DNA of 64,000 bases from Dyella halodurans (GTDB taxonomy: Bacteria > Pseudomonadota > Gammaproteobacteria > Xanthomonadales > Rhodanobacteraceae), in contig NZ_JAPDPF010000003.1 of assembly GCF_026283925.1 (NCBI RefSeq), positions 186,001 to 250,000 on the forward strand. Direction: 5' to 3'. The position numbers were made by a program, and so were the translations under genes. This document shows, piece by piece, positions 32,011-40,078 of the stretch. The notes beneath the pieces were generated by a model that saw only the letters and a program-made list of their open reading frames with translations, searched no databases and was not told where the DNA came from. Numbering within the stretch: position 1 is the first letter of the stretch; every line of letters begins with the position of its first letter.

Positions 32011-34911
32011 ATGACTTCGGCTTCCACCAGCAACACTCTCGTGCCCTGGCCCGCGGACGGTAACGTCGCGGCCATGCACGCGGCCGTGGAGCGGTTGTTC
32101 CGCGCCAGCGATGCCGCCAGCGTGCTGGAGATCTGCGAGGCCATGCTGGGTGAACTTGGCATCAACGGGCGGCTGCATTGGCGCCTGATCGGTGACGAGC
32201 CTTGCCGCAGCGAAGGCACCGCCCAGCTGGACCTGGCCGAAGACCCGCAGGGCCTGCGCACCCTGGTGCTGGAATTGCCCGACGCGGCCGCGCCGGATTC
32301 GCTGTTCGACCACCTGGCCTGGCTCGGCCGCCTGTCTGCCTCCCGCCTGCGCCAGCTGGCCGAAACGTCGCGGCTGTATGAGGCCATTTCGCGACTCGCC
32401 CTGGCCGAGCGGCTGCAGCGCGCGCTCTACGCCATCGCCGACCAGGCCAGCGGCGAGCACAACATGACCGAGATGATGCATTCGCTGCACGCGATTCTCG
32501 GCAGCCTCATGTATGCGGAAAACTTCTATATCGCGCTGTACGACGCAGCTACCGACAGCGTGCGCTTCCCGTACTACGTCGACACCATGGACAAGGAACC
32601 GCCCTCGCCCGACGAGAGCGTGCCACTGCAGGAAATGCGTCACAGCCTGACCTGGAACCTGTTGCAGTGCGGCCAGGCGATCATGGGTTCGGTGGCCGAA
32701 CTGACCCAGCAATTCCAGGGCCGCTTCATGTTGCTGGGCCCGGTGTGCGAGCACTGGCTGGGCGTGCCGCTGCTGCGCGAGGGCCGCGTGGTGGGTGGCA
32801 TCGTGATGCAAAGCTATCGCGAAGACACGCATTACACCCAGCACGACCGCGAGCTGCTCAGCTACGTGGCCAAGCACGTACAGACCGCGCTGGAACGGCG
32901 CGAGGCGCATGAGGAGCTGGAACGCCGCGTCTCCAGCCGCACGGCGGCGCTGCGCGAGGCCAACCGGGTGTTGCGCCAGCAGGTGTTGCAGCGCCAGCGC
33001 GGCGAGCGGCTGCAGGCGGCGTTGTTCCGCATTGCCGAGCTGGCCAATGCGTCTGAAAGCCTGGACAACTTCTACGCCGCCGTCCATCGCGTGATCGGCG
33101 GCCTGCTGTACGCGCGCAATTTCTATATCGCGCTGCTGGATGAAGAGCAGAAGACGCTCAGCTTCCCCTACTCCGTGGACGAGTTCGACACCATTCGCCT
33201 GCCACGTGCCCACGGCCGTGGCGTGACCGAGTACGTGTTGCGCCATGCCAAGCCGCTGCTCGCGGATCCGGAGGAATTCGAACGCCTGTCGCGCCTGGGT
33301 GAGCTCACTCATCGGGGCTCGCGCTCGGTCTGCTGGCTGGGCGTGCCCCTGGTCTGGGGTGACCGCGCCATGGGCGTGCTGGCGGTGCAGAGCTACTCGC
33401 CCGAGCATACCTACGATGTGCGCGACCAGGAGTTGCTGACCTTCGTCGGCTACCACGTGGCCAACGCGCTGCAGCGCAAGCACACCACCGAATCGCTGAA
33501 GCAGGCCTATGCCAGCCTCGAGCGCCGGGTGACCGAGCGCACCCGCGCGCTGGCCTTGGCCAATCGCGACCTGCGCGAGCAGATCGCCGAACGCGAGCGC
33601 GTCGAACGCCGCCTGAAGTACGAAACGCTGCACGACTCGCTGACCGGCCTGCCCAACCGCACCCTGCTGCTGCAACGCATGGAACAGGCGCTGCAGCGCT
33701 ACCACAGCGATACGCAGGAACTGTTCGCCGTCCTGTTTATCGACCTGGATCGCTTCAAGGTCATCAATGACTCAGTAGGCCACCTGGTCGGCGACGACCT
33801 GCTGTTCCAGGTGGGTGGACGCATTCGCGCCTGCCTGAAGACGCGCGACGTGGTGGCGCGCCTGGGTGGCGATGAATTCGCCGTGCTGGCCGAAGGCATC
33901 ACCGATCCGAAGATGGCGCTGCTGATTGCCGAGCGCATCATCGACGAGTTGCAGACGCCGTTCCGTCTCGGCGCCAAGGAGATCTTCACCTCGGCCTCGA
34001 TCGGCATTGCCCTGCCCAGCCCCCATTACCAGCGCCCGGAAGAGCTGCTGCGTGACGCCGATGCCGCCATGTACCGCGCCAAGGACGAAGGCCGCCACCG
34101 CGCGGCGATCTTCGACGATCGCCTGCGCCGCGAGGCACTGTCCCTGCTGGAGATGGAGGGCGATCTTCGTCGCGCCTTGAGTCGCAACGAGTTCGTGCCG
34201 TTCTACCAGCCGATCGTGGAGCTGCAGAGCGGCCGCACGGTCGGCTACGAGGCCCTGCTGCGCTGGCGCCATCCCGACCGCGGCCTGCTCACGCCTGGCG
34301 ACTTCCTCGCCGTAGCCGAAGAAAGCGGCTGTGCGGAAAGCATCGACTGGCAGATTTTCGAACAGGTGTGCGCCCAGGCCGAGGCCCTGGCGGGTCCCGA
34401 CGGATTCGTCAGCATCAACGTCTCCGGCCGCCACTTCCGCTCGCCGGATCTGGACCGCAGCCTGCTCGACCTGATCGCCTCCCACCAGGTGCCGCCACGC
34501 TGCCTGCGCATCGAAGTCACCGAACGTGCGCTGCTGGAGAACGCCATCCAGGTCAAGCGCATGCTCGACAATCTGCGCTCGCATGGCGTCAGCATCGCGC
34601 TGGACGATTTCGGCACCGGCTATTCGTCACTGAGCTATCTGCACCAGTACCCGATCGAAACACTGAAGATCGACCGCTCCTTCATCGTGGAACTGCCCCG
34701 CGAGGGCGGACACGGCACCGCCGTCGTGCGCGCGATCCAGGCACTGGCCGACTCGCTGCAGATGCAGGTGATTGCCGAGGGCATCGAAGAAGAGGAGCAG
34801 CGCGACGCCCTGTTGCGCATCGGCTGCCGCTACGGCCAGGGCTTCCTGTTCGCCACGCCCAAGCTGGCCGAAGTGTGGCTGCAGCGCGAGCATCATTTCG
34901 CGCTGCCGTAG
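32011..34911 (+). CDS. GAF-GAF-GGDEF-EAL c-di-GMP signalling protein
   Basis: The 966-residue cytoplasmic protein has two GAF-like sensor regions (about 130-310 and 360-500), each followed by a coiled coil (LEERRVSSRTAALREAN-like, LERRVTERTRALALANRDL). A GGDEF domain (DSLTGLPNRTLL, RLGGDEFAVLAEG) and an EAL domain (GYEALLRWRHP, IEVTERALLEN, LDDFGTGYSSLSYLHQYP) follow. Both catalytic motifs are intact, so it may make and break c-di-GMP. The inhibitory site reads KTRD rather than RxxD. I chose ATG 32011; an in-frame ATG at 31957 exists. The GAF ligand is unknown. Confidence 0.93.
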   Translation: MTSASTSNTLVPWPADGNVAAMHAAVERLFRASDAASVLEICEAMLGELGINGRLHWRLIGDEPCRSEGTAQLDLAEDPQGLRTLVLELPDAAAPDSLFDHLAWLGRLSASRLRQLAETSRLYEAISRLALAERLQRALYAIADQASGEHNMTEMMHSLHAILGSLMYAENFYIALYDAATDSVRFPYYVDTMDKEPPSPDESVPLQEMRHSLTWNLLQCGQAIMGSVAELTQQFQGRFMLLGPVCEHWLGVPLLREGRVVGGIVMQSYREDTHYTQHDRELLSYVAKHVQTALERREAHEELERRVSSRTAALREANRVLRQQVLQRQRGERLQAALFRIAELANASESLDNFYAAVHRVIGGLLYARNFYIALLDEEQKTLSFPYSVDEFDTIRLPRAHGRGVTEYVLRHAKPLLADPEEFERLSRLGELTHRGSRSVCWLGVPLVWGDRAMGVLAVQSYSPEHTYDVRDQELLTFVGYHVANALQRKHTTESLKQAYASLERRVTERTRALALANRDLREQIAERERVERRLKYETLHDSLTGLPNRTLLLQRMEQALQRYHSDTQELFAVLFIDLDRFKVINDSVGHLVGDDLLFQVGGRIRACLKTRDVVARLGGDEFAVLAEGITDPKMALLIAERIIDELQTPFRLGAKEIFTSASIGIALPSPHYQRPEELLRDADAAMYRAKDEGRHRAAIFDDRLRREALSLLEMEGDLRRALSRNEFVPFYQPIVELQSGRTVGYEALLRWRHPDRGLLTPGDFLAVAEESGCAESIDWQIFEQVCAQAEALAGPDGFVSINVSGRHFRSPDLDRSLLDLIASHQVPPRCLRIEVTERALLENAIQVKRMLDNLRSHGVSIALDDFGTGYSSLSYLHQYPIETLKIDRSFIVELPREGGHGTAVVRAIQALADSLQMQVIAEGIEEEEQRDALLRIGCRYGQGFLFATPKLAEVWLQREHHFALP

Positions 34912-34953
34912 GCGCCTGTTCTATATCGCCAGTCCGGCGGTTACGCGCTTCGA

Positions 34954-34980
34954 CTCCTTCTCCCCTTCGGGGAGAAGGAG
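34954..34980. repeat. Perfect palindrome of the genomic intergenic family
   Basis: CTCCTTCTCCCC runs into TTCGGGGAGAAGGAG, a near-perfect hairpin of 11-12 bp. The same family forms the inverted pair at 4651-4785. It sits between two convergent stop codons (34911 and 34986) and may act as a bidirectional terminator. Confidence 0.7.
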
Positions 34981-34985
34981 CCGAG

Positions 34986-35885
34986 CTACTGCGCTGTCGT
35001 CGGCGCACTCGCTGCGGGACTCACGCTCAGCAGGTGCTCGGCATCGATGCGGTCGAACGTGTAGCGATGCGCGCAGAACTCGCAAATCACCTCGATCTCG
35101 CCATCGCGGTCTTCCAACGTGGCTTCGACTTCGTCACGGCCCAGCGCACGCAGCATCGCCTCCACCCGCTCGCGCGTGCAGCTGCAGCCGAAAGCCAGTG
35201 GGCGCGGCTCGAACAGACGTACCGATTCCTCGTGATAGAGCCGGTACAGCAGCTGTTCGGGCGCCGTGCTCAACAACTCCCGGTCCCCCAGCGTGGCGGT
35301 GAGATGCTGGATGCGCGTCCAGGCGTCCTCATCCTCCACCGCATCGTGGCCACCCTCGCCGGGCAGCTTCTGCAGCATCAGGCCCACCGCATGCTCGCCA
35401 TCGGCGGCCAATACGATGCGCGCGGGCAGCTGCTCGGACTGGCTGAAATAGTTCTCCAACGCCGAGGACAGGTTCGGATGCTGCAGGTCGACCAGGCCCT
35501 GGTAGCGCTGGCCGCGCTCGGCATGACCGATGGTGATGGCCATGATGGCCTTGGGCAGGGCAGCCAGGTCCAGCGTTTCGGGAAACGGATCGTTCCAGCG
35601 CGCCAGGCCACGCAAGCGGCCCTGGTCGGTGCATTCGGCAAACAGCATGCGCAACGGGCCACCGCTCTTCAGCTCGACCGACAGCGCACCATCGAGCTTG
35701 ATGTTGCCGGTGAGCAGCGCGCTCGCGGCCATGGCCTGCCCCAGCACCGAGCGCAAGGCCGTCGGGTATTCCGCACGCCCTGCTATCTCACGCCAGGCCG
35801 GCCCAAGCCGGACCAGCACGCCGCGCACGCCAGCGCGCTCGAGCATGAAGCGGTGCAGCACATCTTCGACAAGCACGGTTTCCAC
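34986..35885 (-). CDS. hslO: redox-regulated chaperone Hsp33
   Basis: The 299-residue cytoplasmic holdase is activated when oxidation releases zinc. All four zinc cysteines are present in the C-terminal switch: C234 and C236 in CSCTRER, and C268 and C271 in ICEFCAHRY. The N-terminal substrate domain carries GNIKLDGALSVELKSGGPLRMLFAEC. Length and motif spacing are typical. The start is the ATG at 35885. It converges with the GGDEF/EAL gene and stands alone. Confidence 0.97.
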   Translation of the reverse strand: METVLVEDVLHRFMLERAGVRGVLVRLGPAWREIAGRAEYPTALRSVLGQAMAASALLTGNIKLDGALSVELKSGGPLRMLFAECTDQGRLRGLARWNDPFPETLDLAALPKAIMAITIGHAERGQRYQGLVDLQHPNLSSALENYFSQSEQLPARIVLAADGEHAVGLMLQKLPGEGGHDAVEDEDAWTRIQHLTATLGDRELLSTAPEQLLYRLYHEESVRLFEPRPLAFGCSCTRERVEAMLRALGRDEVEATLEDRDGEIEVICEFCAHRYTFDRIDAEHLLSVSPAASAPTTAQ

Positions 35886-36016
35886 GGAAAGGACCTCGCA
35901 AGAACAATCCCCCTAGGTGGGGGCATGGCCGGCGTAGCTCAACCGCCGATGACCCTGGCCATCGGGCTGGCTCCTAGCGGCACTTATACTGCTGGCAACC
36001 CTCCCAGCACACCGCC

Positions 36017-36757
36017 ATGACGCCACGACGCCCGTTCCCTGCCCGCCTGCTGCGTTCCCTCATGATCATTCTCGTGTCCTGGTTGGCGCTGAGCTGGCTG
36101 GCGGTGCTGGTGCTGCGCTTCGTGCCGCCCTGGACCTCGGCGGTGATGATGGAGCGCCGAGTGGGCGCGCTTATCCACGGTGAGACGGGCTTCCAGCTGC
36201 ACCAGCGCTGGGTGCCGTGGTCGCAGGTATCGCCGTACGTACCACTGGCCATGGTGGCCGGGGAAGACCAGAAGTTTCCGTTCCACCGTGGGTTTGATTT
36301 TGACTCCATCCAGAACGCCGTGGACGCGGCCGACGAGGGCAGGCGCCTGCGCGGCGCCAGCACGATCAGCCAGCAGACAGCCAAGAACCTGTTCCTCTGG
36401 GGTGGCCGCAGCTTCGTGCGCAAGGGACTGGAGGCGTACTTCACGGTGCTGATCGAGCTGACCTGGCCCAAGCAGCGCATTCTCGAGGTCTATATGAACA
36501 TCGCCGAGCTGGGCAATGGCATATACGGCGTCGGCGCGGCCAGCGATGCGTTCTTCCGCCAACCGCCAGCTCGCCTCAGCGCGGCCCAGGCGGCGCGACT
36601 GGCAGCGGTGCTGCCCAATCCCCGCCTGTTGCATGCCGACAACCCCAGCGCCTACGTGCAAAGGCGCGCCAATTGGATCCAGCAGCAGATGGCCCAGCTG
36701 GGAGGCCCGGACTATCTGCAGAGCCGCCGACCACCGCGCGTGCAACGCCAACGCTGA
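36017..36757 (+). CDS. mtgA: monofunctional biosynthetic peptidoglycan transglycosylase
   Basis: The 246-residue protein is a GT51 enzyme that polymerises lipid II into glycan strands. It has one N-terminal membrane anchor (about 13-35), the catalytic Glu E83 in AGEDQKFPFHRGFD, and the hallmark GASTISQQTAKNLFLW and LEVYMNIAELGNGIYGVGAA. No penicillin-binding transpeptidase domain follows, so it is MtgA rather than a class A PBP. A 361-bp repeat element begins 26 bases after its stop. Confidence 0.96.
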   Translation: MTPRRPFPARLLRSLMIILVSWLALSWLAVLVLRFVPPWTSAVMMERRVGALIHGETGFQLHQRWVPWSQVSPYVPLAMVAGEDQKFPFHRGFDFDSIQNAVDAADEGRRLRGASTISQQTAKNLFLWGGRSFVRKGLEAYFTVLIELTWPKQRILEVYMNIAELGNGIYGVGAASDAFFRQPPARLSAAQAARLAAVLPNPRLLHADNPSAYVQRRANWIQQQMAQLGGPDYLQSRRPPRVQRQR

Positions 36758-36782
36758 GACTCGCCGCGGCGCCGCCACTGCA

Positions 36783-37143
36783 CTAGGGCCTATTCACACT
36801 CTCCGCGTAGCCCGCGCCGAGATCTTATTGCCCGCCAGACAAGGAAGAACGAGGGCACGCGGAGAGGCGCCATGGATGGCGCCGGTTTTGGGGAGCGAGG
36901 AGTGTACGTCCGTACACGACCGAGTGATGACGCAGGATGGCGGGCAATAAGATCCGGCCCGCACGCGGGGAGAGTCCAGGGATGGACTCTGCCTTGAGGA
37001 GCGAGGAAGGGTTGCTTGTCCGTGGCCGCCATGCGCCAGCGCGCGGCTTGCCCTGGCAGCCAGCCAGGCCGGCGCCACGCACTGCCACCTGACGGCCACG
37101 GACAAGCAACGCGGGCTATGCGGAGAGTGTCAATAGGCCCTAG
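36783..37143. mobile_element. 361-bp nested inverted-repeat element (MITE-like)
   Basis: Outer arms of 34 bases (36783-36816 and 37110-37143) match at 32 of 34 positions and start and end with CTAG. Inside lie two further perfect stems, 36821-36837 with 36938-36954 (17 bp) and 37011-37028 with 37093-37110 (18 bp), plus small hairpins at 36866-36883 and 36971-36990. The two internal thirds are diverged direct copies (36851-36902 and 36957-37009). No ORF here resembles a protein. It ends one base before the next gene's ATG. It could be a non-autonomous transposable element or a structured RNA gene. Confidence 0.75.
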
Positions 37144-37144
37144 C

Positions 37145-38116
37145 ATGCAGCTTCACTTCCGAGAATCCTTGGCGCCGCCCATGCCCCGCCTAACCGTCGT
37201 TGTGCCTGCCCACAATGAAGTCGCCGTACTGGAAGCCTTTCACGCCAGGCTGGGACGAGTACTGGCGGAGCTGCCGCTGGATAGCCGCGTGCTGTACGTC
37301 GACGACGGCAGCACCGACGCGACCTGGCGACTGATCGAGGAATTGCTGGCCCGTGACCCACGCGTGGGGGCGATCAAGCTGTCGCGCAACTTTGGCAAGG
37401 AGGCGGCGCTTACGGCGGGCCTTGACCACGTCGATGCTGACGCCGTGGTGGTGATCGACGCCGACCTGCAGGATCCGCCGGAACTGATTCCCTCGCTGGT
37501 GGAACGCTGGCACGCCGGCTTCGACGTGGTCTATGCCACCCGCACCGCCCGCGCCGGCGAGACCGGTTTCAAGCGCCTCACCGCGGCGCTGTTCTACCGC
37601 GGCATGGAGCGCCTGTCGGATACGCCGATTCCACGCGACACCGGCGACTTTCGCCTGCTGTCGCGCCGCGCGCTGGAGGCACTGCGTCAGCTGCGCGAGC
37701 GTCAGCGCTTCATGAAGGGGTTGTTCGCCTGGATCGGCTATCGGCAAACCGCCGTGCACTACCTGCGCGAATCGCGCCAGGCCGGCACCACCAAGTGGAA
37801 TTACTGGCGCCTGCTGCAGCTGGCCATGGAGGGCGTGACGTCGTTCTCCACCGCGCCGCTGCGACTGGCCACCTGGGTTGGCCTGCTGTCGTCGCTGGTG
37901 GCCTTTCTGTACGGGTTGTGGGTGTTCGGCAAGGCCGCCATGCTCGGCGATCCGGTGCAGGGCTACCCGTCCCTGATGGTGGTGATCCTGTTCCTGGGTG
38001 GCGTGCAGTTGCTGGCGCTGGGCGTCATTGGCGAGTACCTCGGCCGCAACTACGCGGAGAGCAAGCAGCGACCGTTGTATTTCATCGAGGAACAGCGCTC
38101 CCCGCGGGCGAAATGA
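37145..38116 (+). CDS. glycosyltransferase family 2 with two membrane helices
   Basis: The 323-residue protein has a GT2 A-fold domain: VVVPAHNEVAVLEAFHARL, LYVDDGSTDATW, the metal motif VVIDADLQDPPELI, and GDFRLLSRRALEALRQL. Two C-terminal helices follow (LATWVGLLSSLVAFLYGLWVF and LMVVILFLGGVQLLALGVIG). This is the GtrB/DPM1-like type that loads sugars onto polyprenyl phosphate on the inner leaflet. ATG 37145 is one base past the repeat element; ATG 37181 is an alternative start. Sugar donor and acceptor are unknown. Confidence 0.9.
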   Translation: MQLHFRESLAPPMPRLTVVVPAHNEVAVLEAFHARLGRVLAELPLDSRVLYVDDGSTDATWRLIEELLARDPRVGAIKLSRNFGKEAALTAGLDHVDADAVVVIDADLQDPPELIPSLVERWHAGFDVVYATRTARAGETGFKRLTAALFYRGMERLSDTPIPRDTGDFRLLSRRALEALRQLRERQRFMKGLFAWIGYRQTAVHYLRESRQAGTTKWNYWRLLQLAMEGVTSFSTAPLRLATWVGLLSSLVAFLYGLWVFGKAAMLGDPVQGYPSLMVVILFLGGVQLLALGVIGEYLGRNYAESKQRPLYFIEEQRSPRAK

Positions 38117-38250
38117 CCACCTCGCGGTGCCTGCCACGCCCGTCTTCGAGTCGTCTCTACCAGCTTCACATCACCCCAACACCATGTCCCCCGCAGCGGC
38201 GCTAGACTCGACGCATGCGGCCCGTCCGCGGTCGCGTGGGAGGTTCAGGC

Positions 38251-38679
38251 ATGCGTCAAGTCAAGCATTTGCTGGAAGGCAAGGGCAACGACATTTACAG
38301 CATCGCACCGGATGCACCCGTGCTCGATGCGATCAAGCACATGGCGGAACGCCGCGTCGGCGCGCTGCTGGTGATGCGAGGCGAGCGACTGGTTGGCATC
38401 CTTTCCGAGCGCGACTATGCGCGCAAGGTGATCCTGCAAGGTCGCTCCTCGGCCCAGACGGCCGTGTCGGAGATCATGAGCAGTCCGCCGCTCACCGTAG
38501 GGCCGGATACGGATGTATTCGACTGTATGCGCCTTTGCACCGACAGCCGCATTCGCCACTTGCCGGTGGTCAGCGGCGAGCAGGTGATCGGCGTGATCTC
38601 GATCGGCGACCTGGTGAAGGAAGTGATCGACGCCCAGGCCGAACAGATCGAGCAGTTGCAGCGCTATATCACCAGCTGA
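38251..38679 (+). CDS. CBS-pair domain protein
   Basis: The 142-residue protein consists of two CBS domains in tandem. The first has SIAPDAPVLDAIKHMAERRVGALLVMRGERLVGILSERDYARKV-type sequence (residues about 15-60); the second has PDTDVFDCMRLCTDSRIRHLPVVSGEQVIGVISIGDLVK. Such stand-alone pairs bind adenosyl nucleotides and act as energy-sensing modules. GGAGG lies 8 bases before the ATG at 38251. There is no obvious operon partner. The partner enzyme is unknown. Confidence 0.92.
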   Translation: MRQVKHLLEGKGNDIYSIAPDAPVLDAIKHMAERRVGALLVMRGERLVGILSERDYARKVILQGRSSAQTAVSEIMSSPPLTVGPDTDVFDCMRLCTDSRIRHLPVVSGEQVIGVISIGDLVKEVIDAQAEQIEQLQRYITS

Positions 38680-38692
38680 TCCAGGCAGGCGC

Positions 38693-40045
38693 TCACGCTT
38701 CGGCCGGTCGCGCCTGCCCTGCATTCGCCGGCATCTCCTGCTGCTCCGGCAGCAGGTCTGGCGAGCGACCTGCGCGCGCGGCCACCCAGGTAGCCAGTGC
38801 AGAGACGCCCGCACCGATCGCCGCCATGCCACCCACGGCCACGCCGACCTTGCCCAGCACGGTCACCCCGCTGGTGACCACGAAATCGCCGAAGCGCCAG
38901 ATCGCCGTCTCGACGAAGTTCTTGCCCTTGTAGCGCGTCTCCCGCGGCACCCGCGTATACAGCGCATCCACCGCCGGCTTGGTCATGCCATAGGCGAAGC
39001 CACGCGTGCCGACCAGCGTCACCGATAGCATCGGCACGGCGAAACCCAGCAAGGCAAGATTGCCGTGACCGAACATCACCAGGCCACCGAGCAAGGCCAG
39101 ATTGACCAGTGACGGCAGCACCAGGCCCCACGTCGTGCCCCGGCGAATCAGCAGCCAGCGCGTGAACGTGAGCTGCAGGACCACGCCGAGCACATTCGCT
39201 GCCAGGTCCAGATCGTTGTAGAAGGACGTGCGCGCAATCTTGTCCGGCAAATGGACCTTGGCGTAGTCCGCCATCAAGGCGTAGGCCAAGGTGCCGATAC
39301 CGTCGCCCAGGACCATCAGGATCGCCATGTAGCGCAGGAAAGGCCGCGTCCACAGCTCCTTGATGCCGGCCCAGAGCGAACCGCCGATGACTTCATCGCG
39401 CTGCAGTGGTGCGCGGCAATCAAGGCGCGCCGAAAGCGCCAGCAGCAGCACGAGTGCGGCCAGCAGGGCAGTTGCCGATACCACCAGCAACGGCGCCACG
39501 CCGATCGTCTGCACCAGCAGCTTGGTCACCAGGGGACCGAAGATGGCGCCGGCCATGCCACCCAGCGCGATCAACGGAAACACCCGACGCGCCTGCACGC
39601 TGTGGAAGATGTCCGCCATGAAGCTCCAGAACAGCGACACCACGAACAGGTTGAACACGCTGACCCAGACAAAGAACACCACGCCGAGCTGGCGTGCGCC
39701 GAGGCGATCCTGCGCCACGAAGGCAGGCACGAAGGCGAGCAGGCAGGCGATGAAAAAGCTGTAGGTCCAGCCCAGCAGGCGCCGGCGTGGGAAATGCGCG
39801 ACCAGGGCGCCGAACACCGGCGTCAGCAACAACATCACCGCGAATACGCTGCCGTAGAACAAGGGCAGCGACTGCGAGCCGACGGCACCGCTGAGCTGGT
39901 CCCGCACCGGCCGGATGATGTAGTACGCCGTCATCACGAAGAAGAAGGCTATGGCCGACAGGGTCGAGGCGAGGCCTTCGTTCGCTGCGGCGGGTCGAGG
40001 GGTGTTCACTGGCGTATCCAGCCTGGGTCGCGCACAGACTAGCAT
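38693..40045 (-). CDS. MFS/Npt-like major transporter
   Basis: The 450-residue protein has about 12 membrane helices. VMTAYYIIRPVRDQLSG at the first helix and the later GTRGFAYGMTKPAVDALYTRVPRETRYKGKNFVET resemble the Npt1/Npt2 (ATP:ADP antiporter-like) group of bacterial carriers rather than a classical sugar MFS. Free-living bacteria use relatives for unknown cargo. The ATG at 40045 has no clear ribosome site; a GTG at 40009 (VNTPRP) is an alternative start. It is divergent from the GMC oxidoreductase with only 6 bases between the listed starts. Confidence 0.82.
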   Translation of the reverse strand: MLVCARPRLDTPVNTPRPAAANEGLASTLSAIAFFFVMTAYYIIRPVRDQLSGAVGSQSLPLFYGSVFAVMLLLTPVFGALVAHFPRRRLLGWTYSFFIACLLAFVPAFVAQDRLGARQLGVVFFVWVSVFNLFVVSLFWSFMADIFHSVQARRVFPLIALGGMAGAIFGPLVTKLLVQTIGVAPLLVVSATALLAALVLLLALSARLDCRAPLQRDEVIGGSLWAGIKELWTRPFLRYMAILMVLGDGIGTLAYALMADYAKVHLPDKIARTSFYNDLDLAANVLGVVLQLTFTRWLLIRRGTTWGLVLPSLVNLALLGGLVMFGHGNLALLGFAVPMLSVTLVGTRGFAYGMTKPAVDALYTRVPRETRYKGKNFVETAIWRFGDFVVTSGVTVLGKVGVAVGGMAAIGAGVSALATWVAARAGRSPDLLPEQQEMPANAGQARPAEA

Positions 40046-40078
40046 GCGACTATGACGGGCACGGACGGGGGAAATGGC

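Noticed and set aside
36794-37109. Several overlapping open frames in the repeat element
   Set aside because: They follow from the GC-rich palindromes and are mutually overlapping; none has protein-like composition.
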